Below are positions 51,297-59,806 of a DNA stretch of 64,000 nucleotides, one piece after another. Made by a program: the position numbers and the translations under genes. The notes beneath the pieces were generated by a model. The model had not been told where the DNA came from, ran no database searches, and saw only the letters and a program-made list of their open reading frames with translations. Origin of the DNA: a virus; IMG/VR virus record IMGVR_UViG_3300007516_000010, positions 32,942-96,941 of that record, one strand, 5' to 3'. Positions within the stretch are counted from its first letter, which is position 1, and every line of letters begins with the position of its first letter.

Positions 51297-51866
51297 ATGT
51301 CTGTTGACCCCGCTCTTCTCGCAAAAGTACGCCAGGCCCTCAATAAGCAGGCGGTCGCTTCACCTGCCGACTTTGGAGGGGCTCCACCGATGCCTCCCAC
51401 AACGGGGATGATGCCTCCAGGAGCCGCTCCTCCGGGCATGGACCCAGCGATGGCTGGCGGTGCTCCGCCTGTCGATCCTGCTACCGGGCAACCGATGGAC
51501 CCCGCAATGATGGACCCAGCGATGGCTGGCGGTGCTCCGCCTGTCGATCCTGCCGCGATGGAACCTGATCCGTTGTTGGAGATGATTAAGCAGATGGCCA
51601 AGGACGTGGCTCAGACCAAGGCACTGATGGCGACGGTTGTCGACCAGCTCGGCATTAAGGTTCCGACCAAGGACATTCTTGCTAGCGGCGAAGACGCTGT
51701 CGCAGAGGCTTCGATGGGGTCGGCCAAGGCGGCTGGTTACATTGACGCGGATTCTGACGGTGAGGCGGTCGTTTTACCGCCTGATGCAGTGGACGCCACG
51801 CAGAAGAAACTTTCGCTGGACGCTTCGTGCCAGTACGCCGCGATGGTGTTTGCTCGCAAAGGGTAG
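51297..51866 (+). CDS. Pro/Gly/Met/Ala-rich protein
   Basis: A 189-residue protein of unknown function. Residues 20-90 are low complexity (PPMPPTTGMMPPGAAPPG) and include a 44-base duplicated DNA unit. Residues 92-120 form a helix (LLEMIKQMAKDVAQTKALMA) that may oligomerise, and the C-terminus is compact. The style matches virion linker or internal proteins. It opens the cluster containing the second polymerase gene. Confidence 0.6.
   Translation: MSVDPALLAKVRQALNKQAVASPADFGGAPPMPPTTGMMPPGAAPPGMDPAMAGGAPPVDPATGQPMDPAMMDPAMAGGAPPVDPAAMEPDPLLEMIKQMAKDVAQTKALMATVVDQLGIKVPTKDILASGEDAVAEASMGSAKAAGYIDADSDGEAVVLPPDAVDATQKKLSLDASCQYAAMVFARKG
51438..51553 (+). repeat. 44-base direct repeat inside a gene
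   Basis: Two identical 44-base copies at 51438-51481 and 51510-51553, 72 bases apart and in frame, each encoding MDPAMAGGAPPVDPA. Confidence 0.9.
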
Positions 51867-51868
51867 TC

Positions 51869-52114
51869 GTGATTCCTAATCGTCCTACGTTATCCGCTAC
51901 TGCTCATTCACTTGGGGCGACCGGCCCCGAAGTCTTGCGGGGCGATGTCTTGGTGGTTCGTAACACCTTCAACGTGCCGATCGCGATCTTCGTGATGTTG
52001 GGACCGCAGCTTCACCAGATGTACTCGATCTGCCATGATCCGCAGGAATTCCAGTCGGCTTTGCGTCAGCATGGAATTGAATCCGGCGCAATCGTTGAAC
52101 CCATGAAAATCTAG
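51869..52114 (+). CDS. Small hypothetical protein
   Basis: An 81-residue protein starting at GTG 51869, 3 bases after the preceding stop. A central hydrophobic strand (NVPIAIFVMLGPQLHQMYSI) is notable. It lies 10 bases upstream of the polymerase beta-prime C-terminal gene and is probably co-expressed. Unknown function. Confidence 0.5.
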   Translation: MIPNRPTLSATAHSLGATGPEVLRGDVLVVRNTFNVPIAIFVMLGPQLHQMYSICHDPQEFQSALRQHGIESGAIVEPMKI

Positions 52115-52124
52115 AGGAACACTG

Positions 52125-54020
52125 ATGTCTGATCTTACCATTGGCCAGCACATGCTGTCGGCTATGCTTCCGCCGGACGCTTATCGTCCTGGCCAGGTGA
52201 TCGACAAGAAAAGCATCAGCCAGATCTTTGGCGACTTAGCGGCCAATCATGCGGACGATTACAAAGAGATATCCCACCAGGCGATGTTGTTCGGGCGGGA
52301 CTCGGCGAAGATGAGCGGCGGCGGGGCGTTCTCGATCCGCCACATGGCGACTCCCAAGCGGGCCCAGGCCAGGCGAGACGTCATTCGGCAAACGATTAGC
52401 GACATATTGCTGACAACTCCCGAAGCGGACCGCGACCAAGCGATTATCGACGTACTGGCCAAGGCTCAGTCGACGGACAAGGACGAGACGGTTGCCGAGG
52501 CAGAGGAAGAAGGTAATCCGTTTGCGACCATGCTCAAAGGAGCCGGCCGTGGAAACCCAGCTAGTATCGCTAGGCTGATCTCCAGCGACTTGATGTACGC
52601 TGACGCGTCTGGCCGCCCAATTGCTATCCCCGTACTTAACTCGTACAGCCGCGGGCTAACCCCGAGCGAATACGCCGCGTCGACGTTCGGTGTACGCAAG
52701 GGACTGGTCGACGCCAAGGTAGGAGTCGGCACGGGTGGCTACGCCGCTAAGCTGTTGCTTGCCGCGGCTCATCGCATGGTTGTCACTGACAACGATGCTC
52801 CGCCAGAGCTGGAAATGCTTTCCGCCGGTCGTGGTTTACCTGTCGACGTCACCGACACTGACAACATCGGAGCTTTGCTGGCGGCCGACACGGGGCCGTA
52901 CCCGCGTAACACTACGATCACGCCAAAGATTCTCGCCCACCTGCAGAAACTCAAGCACGACGAGATCCTTGTTCGCAGTCCACTAACGAGCGTCGATCCC
53001 GCCGGCGGTGTCTACGCCAGGGATGTCGGTTTCCGCGAACAGAACCGTTTACCAGCGATCGGCGAGTCGGTCGGGGTTACCGCTGCTGGGGCAATCTCAG
53101 AACCGGTCACGCAATCCCTGCTTAGCTCCAAGCACAAAGGCGGCCTCGCCGAGGCCCAGTCCGACGAGTTGACCGGGTTCGCTCTCATCGACCGGCTGAT
53201 CAACACGCCCAAGGAGTTCCGCGAGGCGGGGACGCATACGGAAGTCGACGGCAAGGTCGAATCGATTAAGCCCGCTGAGCAGGGCGGCTCGTACGTCACC
53301 GTCGCCGGCCAGCAGTACTATGCTTCGCCCAACGCCAAAGTCACCGTCAACTTAGGCGACGACGTCGAAGCGGGCGACATGCTCACCGGCGGCACACCCA
53401 ACCCGCGGATGGTAATTCGGCACAAGGGGCTAGGTGAAGGTGGGCGGCAGTTGGTCAAGTCGTTACACAAGGCGATCGGCAAAGACGCTCACCGCAGGAA
53501 CATCGAGTTGATTGTGCGTGGTTTGGTCGACCGAGTACGCGTGACTGAGGAGTTCGACGACTATGCACCTGAAGACGTTGTCCCGTACAGCGAGGTGATG
53601 AGCAGGTGGCAACCGCGAGAGGGTTCCAGCGTGGATGGGCTGCACCGAATCCGCGGCAAGTACCTGGAGCAGCCTGTGCTGCATTATTCCGTTGGCACGC
53701 GAATTACGCCGTCGGTAACCAAGATGCTACAAAAGCACAACGTTCAGCAGATCACGACGCATAACTCGCCGCCGCCATTTGAGCCTGAAACGGTTCGGGC
53801 GACCGACGTGCTGCGAACCGATCAGGACTGGATGACGCGGCAGGTGGGAACAGGACTCCAGCGTGGATTACTTGAATCGGCACACCGCGGACGAATTAGC
53901 GACGAGGATTCGACGAGTTTTGTGCCCGCGAGGGCTCACGCAGTAAACTTTGGGAGCGTCGGCAAAGTCCAGTTGTCGCCTCCCAAGCCATCCTCATTGC
54001 CCAACTTAGGCTATCAATAA
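52125..54020 (+). CDS. RNA polymerase beta-prime, C-terminal subunit
   Basis: A 631-residue protein that continues beta-prime where the gene at 18114 stops. The start matches the segment after E. coli residue ~610 (TIGQHMLSAMLPPDAY, then VIDKKSISQIFGDL). GAGRGNPASIARLISSDLMY is near residue 138. The bridge helix ASTFGVRKGLVDAKVGVGTG is near 183-205 and VVTDNDAP near 222. VRSPLTSVDPAGGVYARDVG (near 284) lacks the zinc cysteines, and the trigger loop SEPVTQSLLSSKHKGG lies near 323-340. A beta-prime-like clamp end follows. The equivalent split occurs between rpoC1 and rpoC2 of cyanobacteria and plastids. Together with the 18114 product it would form the catalytic centre. SD AGAGGAA lies upstream. 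Confidence 0.88.
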   Translation: MSDLTIGQHMLSAMLPPDAYRPGQVIDKKSISQIFGDLAANHADDYKEISHQAMLFGRDSAKMSGGGAFSIRHMATPKRAQARRDVIRQTISDILLTTPEADRDQAIIDVLAKAQSTDKDETVAEAEEEGNPFATMLKGAGRGNPASIARLISSDLMYADASGRPIAIPVLNSYSRGLTPSEYAASTFGVRKGLVDAKVGVGTGGYAAKLLLAAAHRMVVTDNDAPPELEMLSAGRGLPVDVTDTDNIGALLAADTGPYPRNTTITPKILAHLQKLKHDEILVRSPLTSVDPAGGVYARDVGFREQNRLPAIGESVGVTAAGAISEPVTQSLLSSKHKGGLAEAQSDELTGFALIDRLINTPKEFREAGTHTEVDGKVESIKPAEQGGSYVTVAGQQYYASPNAKVTVNLGDDVEAGDMLTGGTPNPRMVIRHKGLGEGGRQLVKSLHKAIGKDAHRRNIELIVRGLVDRVRVTEEFDDYAPEDVVPYSEVMSRWQPREGSSVDGLHRIRGKYLEQPVLHYSVGTRITPSVTKMLQKHNVQQITTHNSPPPFEPETVRATDVLRTDQDWMTRQVGTGLQRGLLESAHRGRISDEDSTSFVPARAHAVNFGSVGKVQLSPPKPSSLPNLGYQ

Positions 54021-54053
54021 ATTGGCCCACGCTCGCTACCAGGAACTGCTGTA

Positions 54054-56417
54054 ATGTCGCTGCCTTTGTCCACCCAGGCAAGTCTTAACCTTGCCCAAGA
54101 TGCCTACAAGAAAGCATCTGTTCGGTTTCTCTCTGAGCCGCAGCGATGGGAAACAGCTCGTCAGCTGATCAAGACTGCTGACTTCGGTGAGAACAGCAAC
54201 CCACAATTTGAGAAGGCGTTCGGCGCGATCGCTTTCACTTACCTCCAAGAGAAAGCCCCTGGGCTGCTACCGTACGTAGTCGGCTTTCAGCTGATTGACC
54301 GCTCGGAGCAGGGCCGCAAAGCGATCGGGGCGTTTACCGCCAAGCTCGGTAACCGTGTTATCGACATTCCGATGTTCTTCATCAACGGAGAACTCAAGGG
54401 CCACCAGTTTATGCGGCTGCGAAAGCCCGAACTGTTTATCCCGTTACGGGAAGCCTTCCTGGACTTCTTGTTCAGTAAGCTGCCGCAGGATCTCGGGGAC
54501 GCCTCGGGTTCGTTGTCGGTACCTAGTCCGGTGCGAGCGACGCCCAACATTCAGCCATTCTCCGGCAGCCGCTTCAACAAGAACAGCGAAGATATCGACC
54601 ATGCACATCCCTGGGCGATCGAAGCCGGGACGTTCGAGGCTTATGCGGACATGCGGCTGTCGTTGCGGACGCTCAAAGTAGGTAGCGAACTCAAGCATGG
54701 CCGACCGCTTCCAGGCGTCAACTTGCTAGAGATCATTGGCGAGTCCGAAGAGCTGCTCAAGACGGCAGCTAGGATGGCCGATCAGTATCCTGAATTCGCT
54801 GCTGGCATGTCGCGTCGTCACGGCGATGACTGGATGCATAAAGCTGCTTCGGCGATTGTCGCGTCACGTGTCGCACCGCTGCCGGCGATTTCGCTTCCTT
54901 TAGCCCCTGGGGCTCCGCGAATCGCCGTGGGAGCGAAGCTAGCTATCGATCGGCTGTTCTACCGCGACAAGGTTGCCACGATGGCGACACCGGAGCGTAA
55001 AGAGGCGATGCGAGCAGAGATCGATCGGTTCGGCTTCTTTGTGGATGACCACCGTTCGGCGGACAAGATTGCGGCAGCTTACGAGATCGAAGACCAGAAG
55101 CTGCGAATTGAGCCACCTAACTTGCCGGGCGTGTACCGCGTAGCGTTTGCAGGCGATGAGGTCAAAGAAGCGATCATTTTCCCCAGTCAGTACCGCATTG
55201 ACGACGACAAAGACCTGATCATTGAGACGGGTAAGAAGCGGTTCGCCTTTGGTGAGCGAAACAGTTACATCGTCAGCCACATCGACAGCACCGAAGCGAA
55301 CCGCGAAAGCAAGCTGGATAAACTGCTGACCGGCAAGAAGCGACCCAGCGAGAACGAAGCATTCCTTGTGTTGCTACCGCAGCACCGTATCGCTGGGCCC
55401 TTTGTCGTCAGCGAGAAGCTCGGCAAGGATCGTTACCGGGTATCGTCCTTGTGCGACTGCGGGTCGATGCGAATCAACGAGATTGAGTTTCGTGATACAC
55501 AGCGGCTTGGCGGGCATATCGTCGACGGTATTCTGATTGTCCCCAAGACAGCCAAAGTGTTATCGCTAGGTTCGCTCAAAGCGGATGAAGACGGCTATGT
55601 AGGCTACGCCGAGCGGGAAAACCTGCATGTCGAGTTGTTGTCCAGCAGTCGTATCGAGCTTGGCAACTTGAGCAAGTACGCCAATCTTGAGCTGCTTGTG
55701 AAGAGCGGTGGTCAGGTTGATCTCAACGGCAAGCGGATGAAGCTATCGCACGCACGCAAGGTGCTACTGCAGCAGTGCGGTATGGCTAAGGATGCGGTAG
55801 ACGCTCTTTTAGAGTCTCCGCGACCGATGCGTAGGTTCATCGTCGCCAAGCTCGGTAGCGAGCCATCGCTAGCATTTGAGAAATTTGCCGCTCCGTATTT
55901 CACCCCTGCGGTTGATTTTCCTCAAGAGGACCAGGGCTATTCCAGCGAGAGCGGTCGCTACACGATCGAGAACCCGCAGACGCAGTATAGCTCGGCCGAG
56001 CCCGAACAACGGTTCCAGCCGACGCCGGTAAACGAAGATGTCCCCGGCCAGATGCCAGGCACGGTTAGCGGGACGAACGGCGGTTCAAACTCCGGCATGG
56101 TTTCGCAGAACGAGACCGCTTCGCTGTTTGACACTTCTGGGCTGGTTTCGCTCGTCCGTAACAGCCGTATCGACAGCCAGATTCGCAAGACGACTCAGTC
56201 GCTTCTGCGTGCGATCGACGAGCTAGGTACGGCTCTGTTTGTGTTCTACGCCCATAACGACGAATTCGAGTCGATGTATGGCGAAGAAGCGATGGAGGAT
56301 CTGGAATCGGCCATGATCAGTACTTTCGAGGGCGGTGGCGACCTGTTCATCACGTTGTCTCGCCGCTCCGCCGATCCACACCCTGAACTCGACATTGCGG
56401 ACCTTCCGCACCAATAA
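54054..56417 (+). CDS. Large unknown protein beside the polymerase subunit
   Basis: A 787-residue protein with no family recognised, starting 33 bases after the polymerase gene with AGGAA upstream. The N-terminal 150 residues are alpha/beta (LLPYVVGFQLIDRSEQGRKA, then IPMFFINGELKGHQFMRLRK). The middle (about 350-560) is strand-rich with repeating short domains. Residues about 620-690 are a Gln/Ser/Gly-rich linker, and the C-terminus is helical then acidic. Size and position suggest a virion or polymerase-associated protein. Worth structural prediction. Confidence 0.7.
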   Translation: MSLPLSTQASLNLAQDAYKKASVRFLSEPQRWETARQLIKTADFGENSNPQFEKAFGAIAFTYLQEKAPGLLPYVVGFQLIDRSEQGRKAIGAFTAKLGNRVIDIPMFFINGELKGHQFMRLRKPELFIPLREAFLDFLFSKLPQDLGDASGSLSVPSPVRATPNIQPFSGSRFNKNSEDIDHAHPWAIEAGTFEAYADMRLSLRTLKVGSELKHGRPLPGVNLLEIIGESEELLKTAARMADQYPEFAAGMSRRHGDDWMHKAASAIVASRVAPLPAISLPLAPGAPRIAVGAKLAIDRLFYRDKVATMATPERKEAMRAEIDRFGFFVDDHRSADKIAAAYEIEDQKLRIEPPNLPGVYRVAFAGDEVKEAIIFPSQYRIDDDKDLIIETGKKRFAFGERNSYIVSHIDSTEANRESKLDKLLTGKKRPSENEAFLVLLPQHRIAGPFVVSEKLGKDRYRVSSLCDCGSMRINEIEFRDTQRLGGHIVDGILIVPKTAKVLSLGSLKADEDGYVGYAERENLHVELLSSSRIELGNLSKYANLELLVKSGGQVDLNGKRMKLSHARKVLLQQCGMAKDAVDALLESPRPMRRFIVAKLGSEPSLAFEKFAAPYFTPAVDFPQEDQGYSSESGRYTIENPQTQYSSAEPEQRFQPTPVNEDVPGQMPGTVSGTNGGSNSGMVSQNETASLFDTSGLVSLVRNSRIDSQIRKTTQSLLRAIDELGTALFVFYAHNDEFESMYGEEAMEDLESAMISTFEGGGDLFITLSRRSADPHPELDIADLPHQ

Positions 56418-56425
56418 GGACTATC

Positions 56426-56791
56426 ATGGCTTTTAGCTCTGCAACCTACGTTCCAGGCGACGCCTGGACCACGCCAGACTTCCTCGGCAGGGCGTTAACG
56501 CCGCCCAAGCTGGTTGTCGCCGCGGCGGCTGCCAACGCCACGACGCCTCCAAGTTACTTCGAGTACCGGCAGCGTGCCGGTAACAACGATCCTTTTGTCT
56601 CCATTTCAGTTTCGGCTGCAGGCGGCTTCTCGGTCGTTTTGGAGCGATCCTTTGACGCCGGGGCGACTTGGGGGCTGTTAGCGACTTACGCCGCTAACAC
56701 CGAGACCACACTGGAGCCAGGCGGCCTATTTATGTTACGGTTACGAGTCGTCTCGGGCACTGGCGTCTACTTAGCCCTGCGGCAAGGCTAA
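56426..56791 (+). CDS. Small beta-rich, probably structural protein
   Basis: A 121-residue protein with strand-rich sequence (FVSISVSAAGGFSVVLERSF, then LEPGGLFMLRLRVVSGTG) and an Ala-rich segment, typical of small virion decoration or fibre proteins. It starts 8 bases after the previous gene. Confidence 0.55.
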   Translation: MAFSSATYVPGDAWTTPDFLGRALTPPKLVVAAAAANATTPPSYFEYRQRAGNNDPFVSISVSAAGGFSVVLERSFDAGATWGLLATYAANTETTLEPGGLFMLRLRVVSGTGVYLALRQG

Positions 56792-56850
56792 GTTCTTTGT
56801 CGCTTACAGCTGTCAGCGACTAATGGCGAAAAATTCTAGGGACTTACGAC

Positions 56851-57795
56851 ATGAAGACCGACACTCGCGGGGCGGTCGAACTGCCCATCTCCCGCGGTTT
56901 CGAGCGTATAGCCGAGGTACGGTTAGCCACGGTTCACTTCAATCCATGCGGGTATAAACGCTTGCGGGATACCTACTACGAGTGGTTACCAACGCTCGGT
57001 CCGCTTGCTCCTGCGGTGAAGTGCTACGAGTTGGTGTTTGACGACGACCAACCAGAGATTGAGGGATCGACAGTGCTCCGCGGTACCAGGCGAGAACACC
57101 TGATGTTCCAAAAAGAGCCGCTGGTCAACATCGCTCTGCGAAACTGCGGGCCGGAGGTTAAGTACTTCGCTTGGTTGGACCACGACTTCGTCAACGCTGA
57201 TCCTGACTGGCTGGCCAAAGGCGTCGCTAAAATTGACGGCGGCGCGCTTGCGGTGCAGTTGCTCTCTCGTGCGGTCTGGCTCACCCGTGACCGTCGTCCG
57301 AGTGATATAGCCGTCGGCGCTGTTAAACGGTGGAAGACATCGGCTGATTGCAACGGCAATCCAGGTGCACTGTGGTTAGCGTCGCGAACGTATCTGGACA
57401 TGATCGGTGGACTTAGCTGCGACAACATCGTAGGCGGCGGCGATCAGAACTGGATCGATGCCGCGGTAGGACGTTACGGCTACCATCTGCAGCGGTACAG
57501 TGAGCCACTGAGGCAGACGATGCGTGAGCGGATTCGCACCGCGGCAGGGTTACGCGGCGGGCGAACTGCAGACTACTTAGAGACGGACGCATACCATCTC
57601 TGGCACGGCGAGTTCAGCGACCGAAAGTACAACGAACGTAACGCGATTCTTCGGGATTATGATCTCCGACCAGGCCGCGACTTGCGAATCGACCTGCAAG
57701 GTCTACAGAGCTGGAGCGGACAGGAACATCCAGGATTGCGGCAGGCAGTCGCGGAATACTTTGAGCAGCGGCGGGAAGACGGTGATGAGACATAG
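56851..57795 (+). CDS. GT-A-type glycosyltransferase
   Basis: A 314-residue protein resembling galactosyltransferase-type GT-A enzymes. EVRLATVHFNPCGYKRLRDT opens the fold, the metal-binding DxD is D110-H-D112 (YFAWLDHDFV), and a later GGGDQNWIDAAVGRYGYHL segment is typical of the catalytic pocket. A conserved HLWHG then RKYNERNAILRDYD ends the domain. Its location among virion genes suggests it decorates virion or host glycans. Confidence 0.7.
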   Translation: MKTDTRGAVELPISRGFERIAEVRLATVHFNPCGYKRLRDTYYEWLPTLGPLAPAVKCYELVFDDDQPEIEGSTVLRGTRREHLMFQKEPLVNIALRNCGPEVKYFAWLDHDFVNADPDWLAKGVAKIDGGALAVQLLSRAVWLTRDRRPSDIAVGAVKRWKTSADCNGNPGALWLASRTYLDMIGGLSCDNIVGGGDQNWIDAAVGRYGYHLQRYSEPLRQTMRERIRTAAGLRGGRTADYLETDAYHLWHGEFSDRKYNERNAILRDYDLRPGRDLRIDLQGLQSWSGQEHPGLRQAVAEYFEQRREDGDET

Positions 57796-57800
57796 CGTGC

Positions 57801-57826
57801 CGGCGACAAAATCGATTTTGTCGCCG
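57801..57826. repeat. Intergenic palindrome, copy 11
   Basis: A perfect 26-bp palindrome with the copy 1 core and CGG/CCG flanks. It starts 5 bases after the glycosyltransferase stop and ends 14 bases before the short frame at 57841. Confidence 0.95.
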
Positions 57827-57840
57827 CACCTTCCGCAAGG

Positions 57841-57930
57841 ATGGCAATGAACAAGTACGTACGCAGTATTTATGGCGGGACAATTGCGGCGGTGGTTGAA
57901 GACCCGCCAACTGAAACGGAGCAACCATGA
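57841..57930 (+). CDS. 29-residue peptide
   Basis: A short frame with AAGG upstream and an ATGA overlap with the next gene (SIYGGTIAAVVEDPP). Coupling suggests it is translated; role unknown. Confidence 0.4.
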   Translation: MAMNKYVRSIYGGTIAAVVEDPPTETEQP

Positions 57931-58784
57931 GCAATATTCACATCGGTACCCCTGGACGAACTTACTACGCCAAAGAAACCGGCAGTAGCGTTTCGCCGTG
58001 GTCGACCGGCGTGGTGCCTTACACCGAGTTGCCGCTAGCCGGTGTATTTGCTGCGGCTACGGATAATGGCGAAACGTACGTGATTTACGACCAGCTCACC
58101 GGCAGCCCGCTGGCAACGGACAGCATTGACGGGACTGTCGGCGTGGTAAGCCCGACGGCCGCGGAGATACAGGCGATCGTGGAAGGCGTTATCGGCAACA
58201 GCGGCGTCGGCGAATTCTTCTTAACAGTTCAGGTCAACAGTTCCGTTGCCGGGAACCCAGGGCTGCATAACGTGCGAGTGGCTATTCTCGGTTCTTCCAC
58301 CCGCCAGTTCACCGACGTCATGGGCAACGTTGTTTTTCGCGTTGAAGCGGGTGACTACACACTCAGCTTTGTTGCTCCCCCACAGTACGCAGCCGTCGCT
58401 GACTTGCCCGTGACCAGCGTCACCGCGGACCGTGAGGTCGTCGTCATACTGACGCCTTCGTTCATTCCGTTACCGGATGACCCGCTGCTGTGCAATTGTC
58501 TGCTCATCGTGCTGGATCAGCTGGGTTCACCGATCGCTGGTGCGACGATATCGCCGGTGATGGTTGGGCAAGGAACCGCGGACGGCGGTGCGTTTGTGTT
58601 CAACGAGCCCGTCACGTTTACTACCGACGTAGATGGACGTGTGTTCATGCAGCTGCACCGCAAGCGTACCTACGACTTCTTCGTCAGCGTTACGGACCTC
58701 GGAAGTTTACAGGTGGTAAAACGAATCCCGGATTTGCCGACGCATTTAATCACTATTGGCGGACAAGTCGCCGGAGCCTGCTAG
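57927..58784 (+). CDS. Phage appendage-type protein with beta-sandwich domains
   Basis: A 285-residue protein of the kind seen in phage tail-fibre or baseplate regions. The N-terminal part has GRTYYAKETGSSVSPW. The middle carries a beta-sandwich repeat (VNSSVAGNPGLHNVRVAILG, then FRVEAGDYTLSFVAPPQY). A second sandwich follows (GSPIAGATISPVMVGQG, TTDVDGRVFMQLHRKRTYDF), both resembling carboxypeptidase-regulatory-like folds. Likely part of a virion fibre. Confidence 0.6.
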   Translation: MSNIHIGTPGRTYYAKETGSSVSPWSTGVVPYTELPLAGVFAAATDNGETYVIYDQLTGSPLATDSIDGTVGVVSPTAAEIQAIVEGVIGNSGVGEFFLTVQVNSSVAGNPGLHNVRVAILGSSTRQFTDVMGNVVFRVEAGDYTLSFVAPPQYAAVADLPVTSVTADREVVVILTPSFIPLPDDPLLCNCLLIVLDQLGSPIAGATISPVMVGQGTADGGAFVFNEPVTFTTDVDGRVFMQLHRKRTYDFFVSVTDLGSLQVVKRIPDLPTHLITIGGQVAGAC

Positions 58785-58791
58785 GCATATC

Positions 58792-58825
58792 GTGTCGCCG
58801 ACAAAATCGATTTTGTCGGCGACAC
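58792..58825. repeat. Intergenic palindrome, copy 12 (longest, GCCGAC-arm variant)
   Basis: A perfect 34-bp palindrome: the core with GTGTCGC/GCGACAC flanks, the same arm type as copy 3. It begins 7 bases after the stop at 58784. Confidence 0.95.
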
Positions 58826-58948
58826 CTCCCGCAAGCGTCGCAGATTAGTACCGCTTGATGGCTTCAGGTAGAGTTTGGACGTACGTCTTTCATTGGTCTG
58901 GACGTTTTTGGGTTTCGCAATGCAGTGGGCCGATCACGGGGTCAAACA

Positions 58949-59209
58949 ATGATGGCACTAAGTCCGGGTTATTTCGCCCGAATCAAAATCGTACTCTCTC
59001 AGCTGCTCAATGTAGTTTTCTGCAATGGCGATCCTGACGAGATGCTATCGGCCAGGGCGTATCGCATGCAGCACGTTAGTCGTCGCTGGATGGTTGCGAG
59101 GCAGGTCTTTGACAAGTTGTTCTTCTGGAACACGGAACACTGTTACGAGTCTTACCTATGGGAGAAAAGCCGCAAAGACATCCACAGCGATTACTATCCG
59201 CAGCTGTGA
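58949..59209 (+). CDS. Conserved small phage protein
   Basis: An 86-residue protein matching a common phage family of unknown function found near tail and lysis genes. It is recognised by FARIKIVLSQLLNVVFCNGD, then DEMLSARAYR and KLFFWNTEHCYESYL. The gap before it (58826-58948) has no other gene. Confidence 0.65.
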   Translation: MMALSPGYFARIKIVLSQLLNVVFCNGDPDEMLSARAYRMQHVSRRWMVARQVFDKLFFWNTEHCYESYLWEKSRKDIHSDYYPQL

Positions 59210-59336
59210 CGGCGGTCGATCCGGTTAACCAGACCGACGACGGCGAACAAGGATTTACCAAACCCGCTGGCCTCACTTTTTGTAGTCACACATACCCCGA
59301 TCACTTTCACCGCTTCATTCACGATAGGTCCAATTC

Positions 59337-59741
59337 ATGCCGTACTTCATTTCCGACGTCGTTAAAGACACCGCGTTAACGCACATCAAGACGAACGTAA
59401 CCAGGTTGGTACTGACTGTGGGCGAGCCCACCACCTTTGCCAACGCCAACACCAACAATGGTACTGGCTCTGGCCAGAAATGCGCCGAGGTGACCTTAAT
59501 TGCCGCCGACCTAACTCTGGGCGACGGACCGACCGATGGTCGCAAAGTTGAGTGCGCCGCTAAGAACGCTGTCCCGGTAATAGCCAACGGCACTGTCGAT
59601 CACTGGGCTTGGCTTAACGTGAGCGGCAGTGCGATCATCGCTTACGGTCCTTTGAGCCCGAGCTTAGCTGTGACCACGTCCGGTACCGTCAACATTCCCG
59701 TTCACTCGCACATTTACAGAGACGCAACGGCGATCTCTTAA
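59337..59741 (+). CDS. Small virion-type protein
   Basis: A 134-residue, Thr/Asn/Gly-rich protein of beta character (TRLVLTVGEPTTFANANTNN), typical of phage structural or fibre-associated proteins. Function not established. The 59210-59336 gap shows nothing recognisable. Confidence 0.5.
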   Translation: MPYFISDVVKDTALTHIKTNVTRLVLTVGEPTTFANANTNNGTGSGQKCAEVTLIAADLTLGDGPTDGRKVECAAKNAVPVIANGTVDHWAWLNVSGSAIIAYGPLSPSLAVTTSGTVNIPVHSHIYRDATAIS

Positions 59742-59754
59742 ACCGATACTGAGT

Positions 59755-59806
59755 CGCCGGGCAGAAGCAAATTGCCGCATGACTTGCGGCGGAGTTATAT
59801 CGTGAA
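59755..59806 (+). repeat. Fragment duplicated from the 3' end of the gene at 60932
   Basis: About 50 bases match 61139-61198 closely (AGAAGCAAATTGCCGCA, then GACTTGCGGCGGAGTTATAT). It would encode RSKLPHDLRRSYIVK, a near copy of the end RSKLPQDLRRSYMIK of the later gene. A remnant from recombination. Confidence 0.75.

Noticed and set aside
5666-58825. Palindrome family as a CRISPR array
   Set aside because: Copies are kilobases apart with genes between them and have perfect two-fold symmetry. There are no spacers or cas genes.
5666-58825. Palindromes as plain intrinsic terminators
   Set aside because: GC arms are outside and the A/T tract is inside the stem, with no trailing T run. Separate canonical terminators follow two copies.
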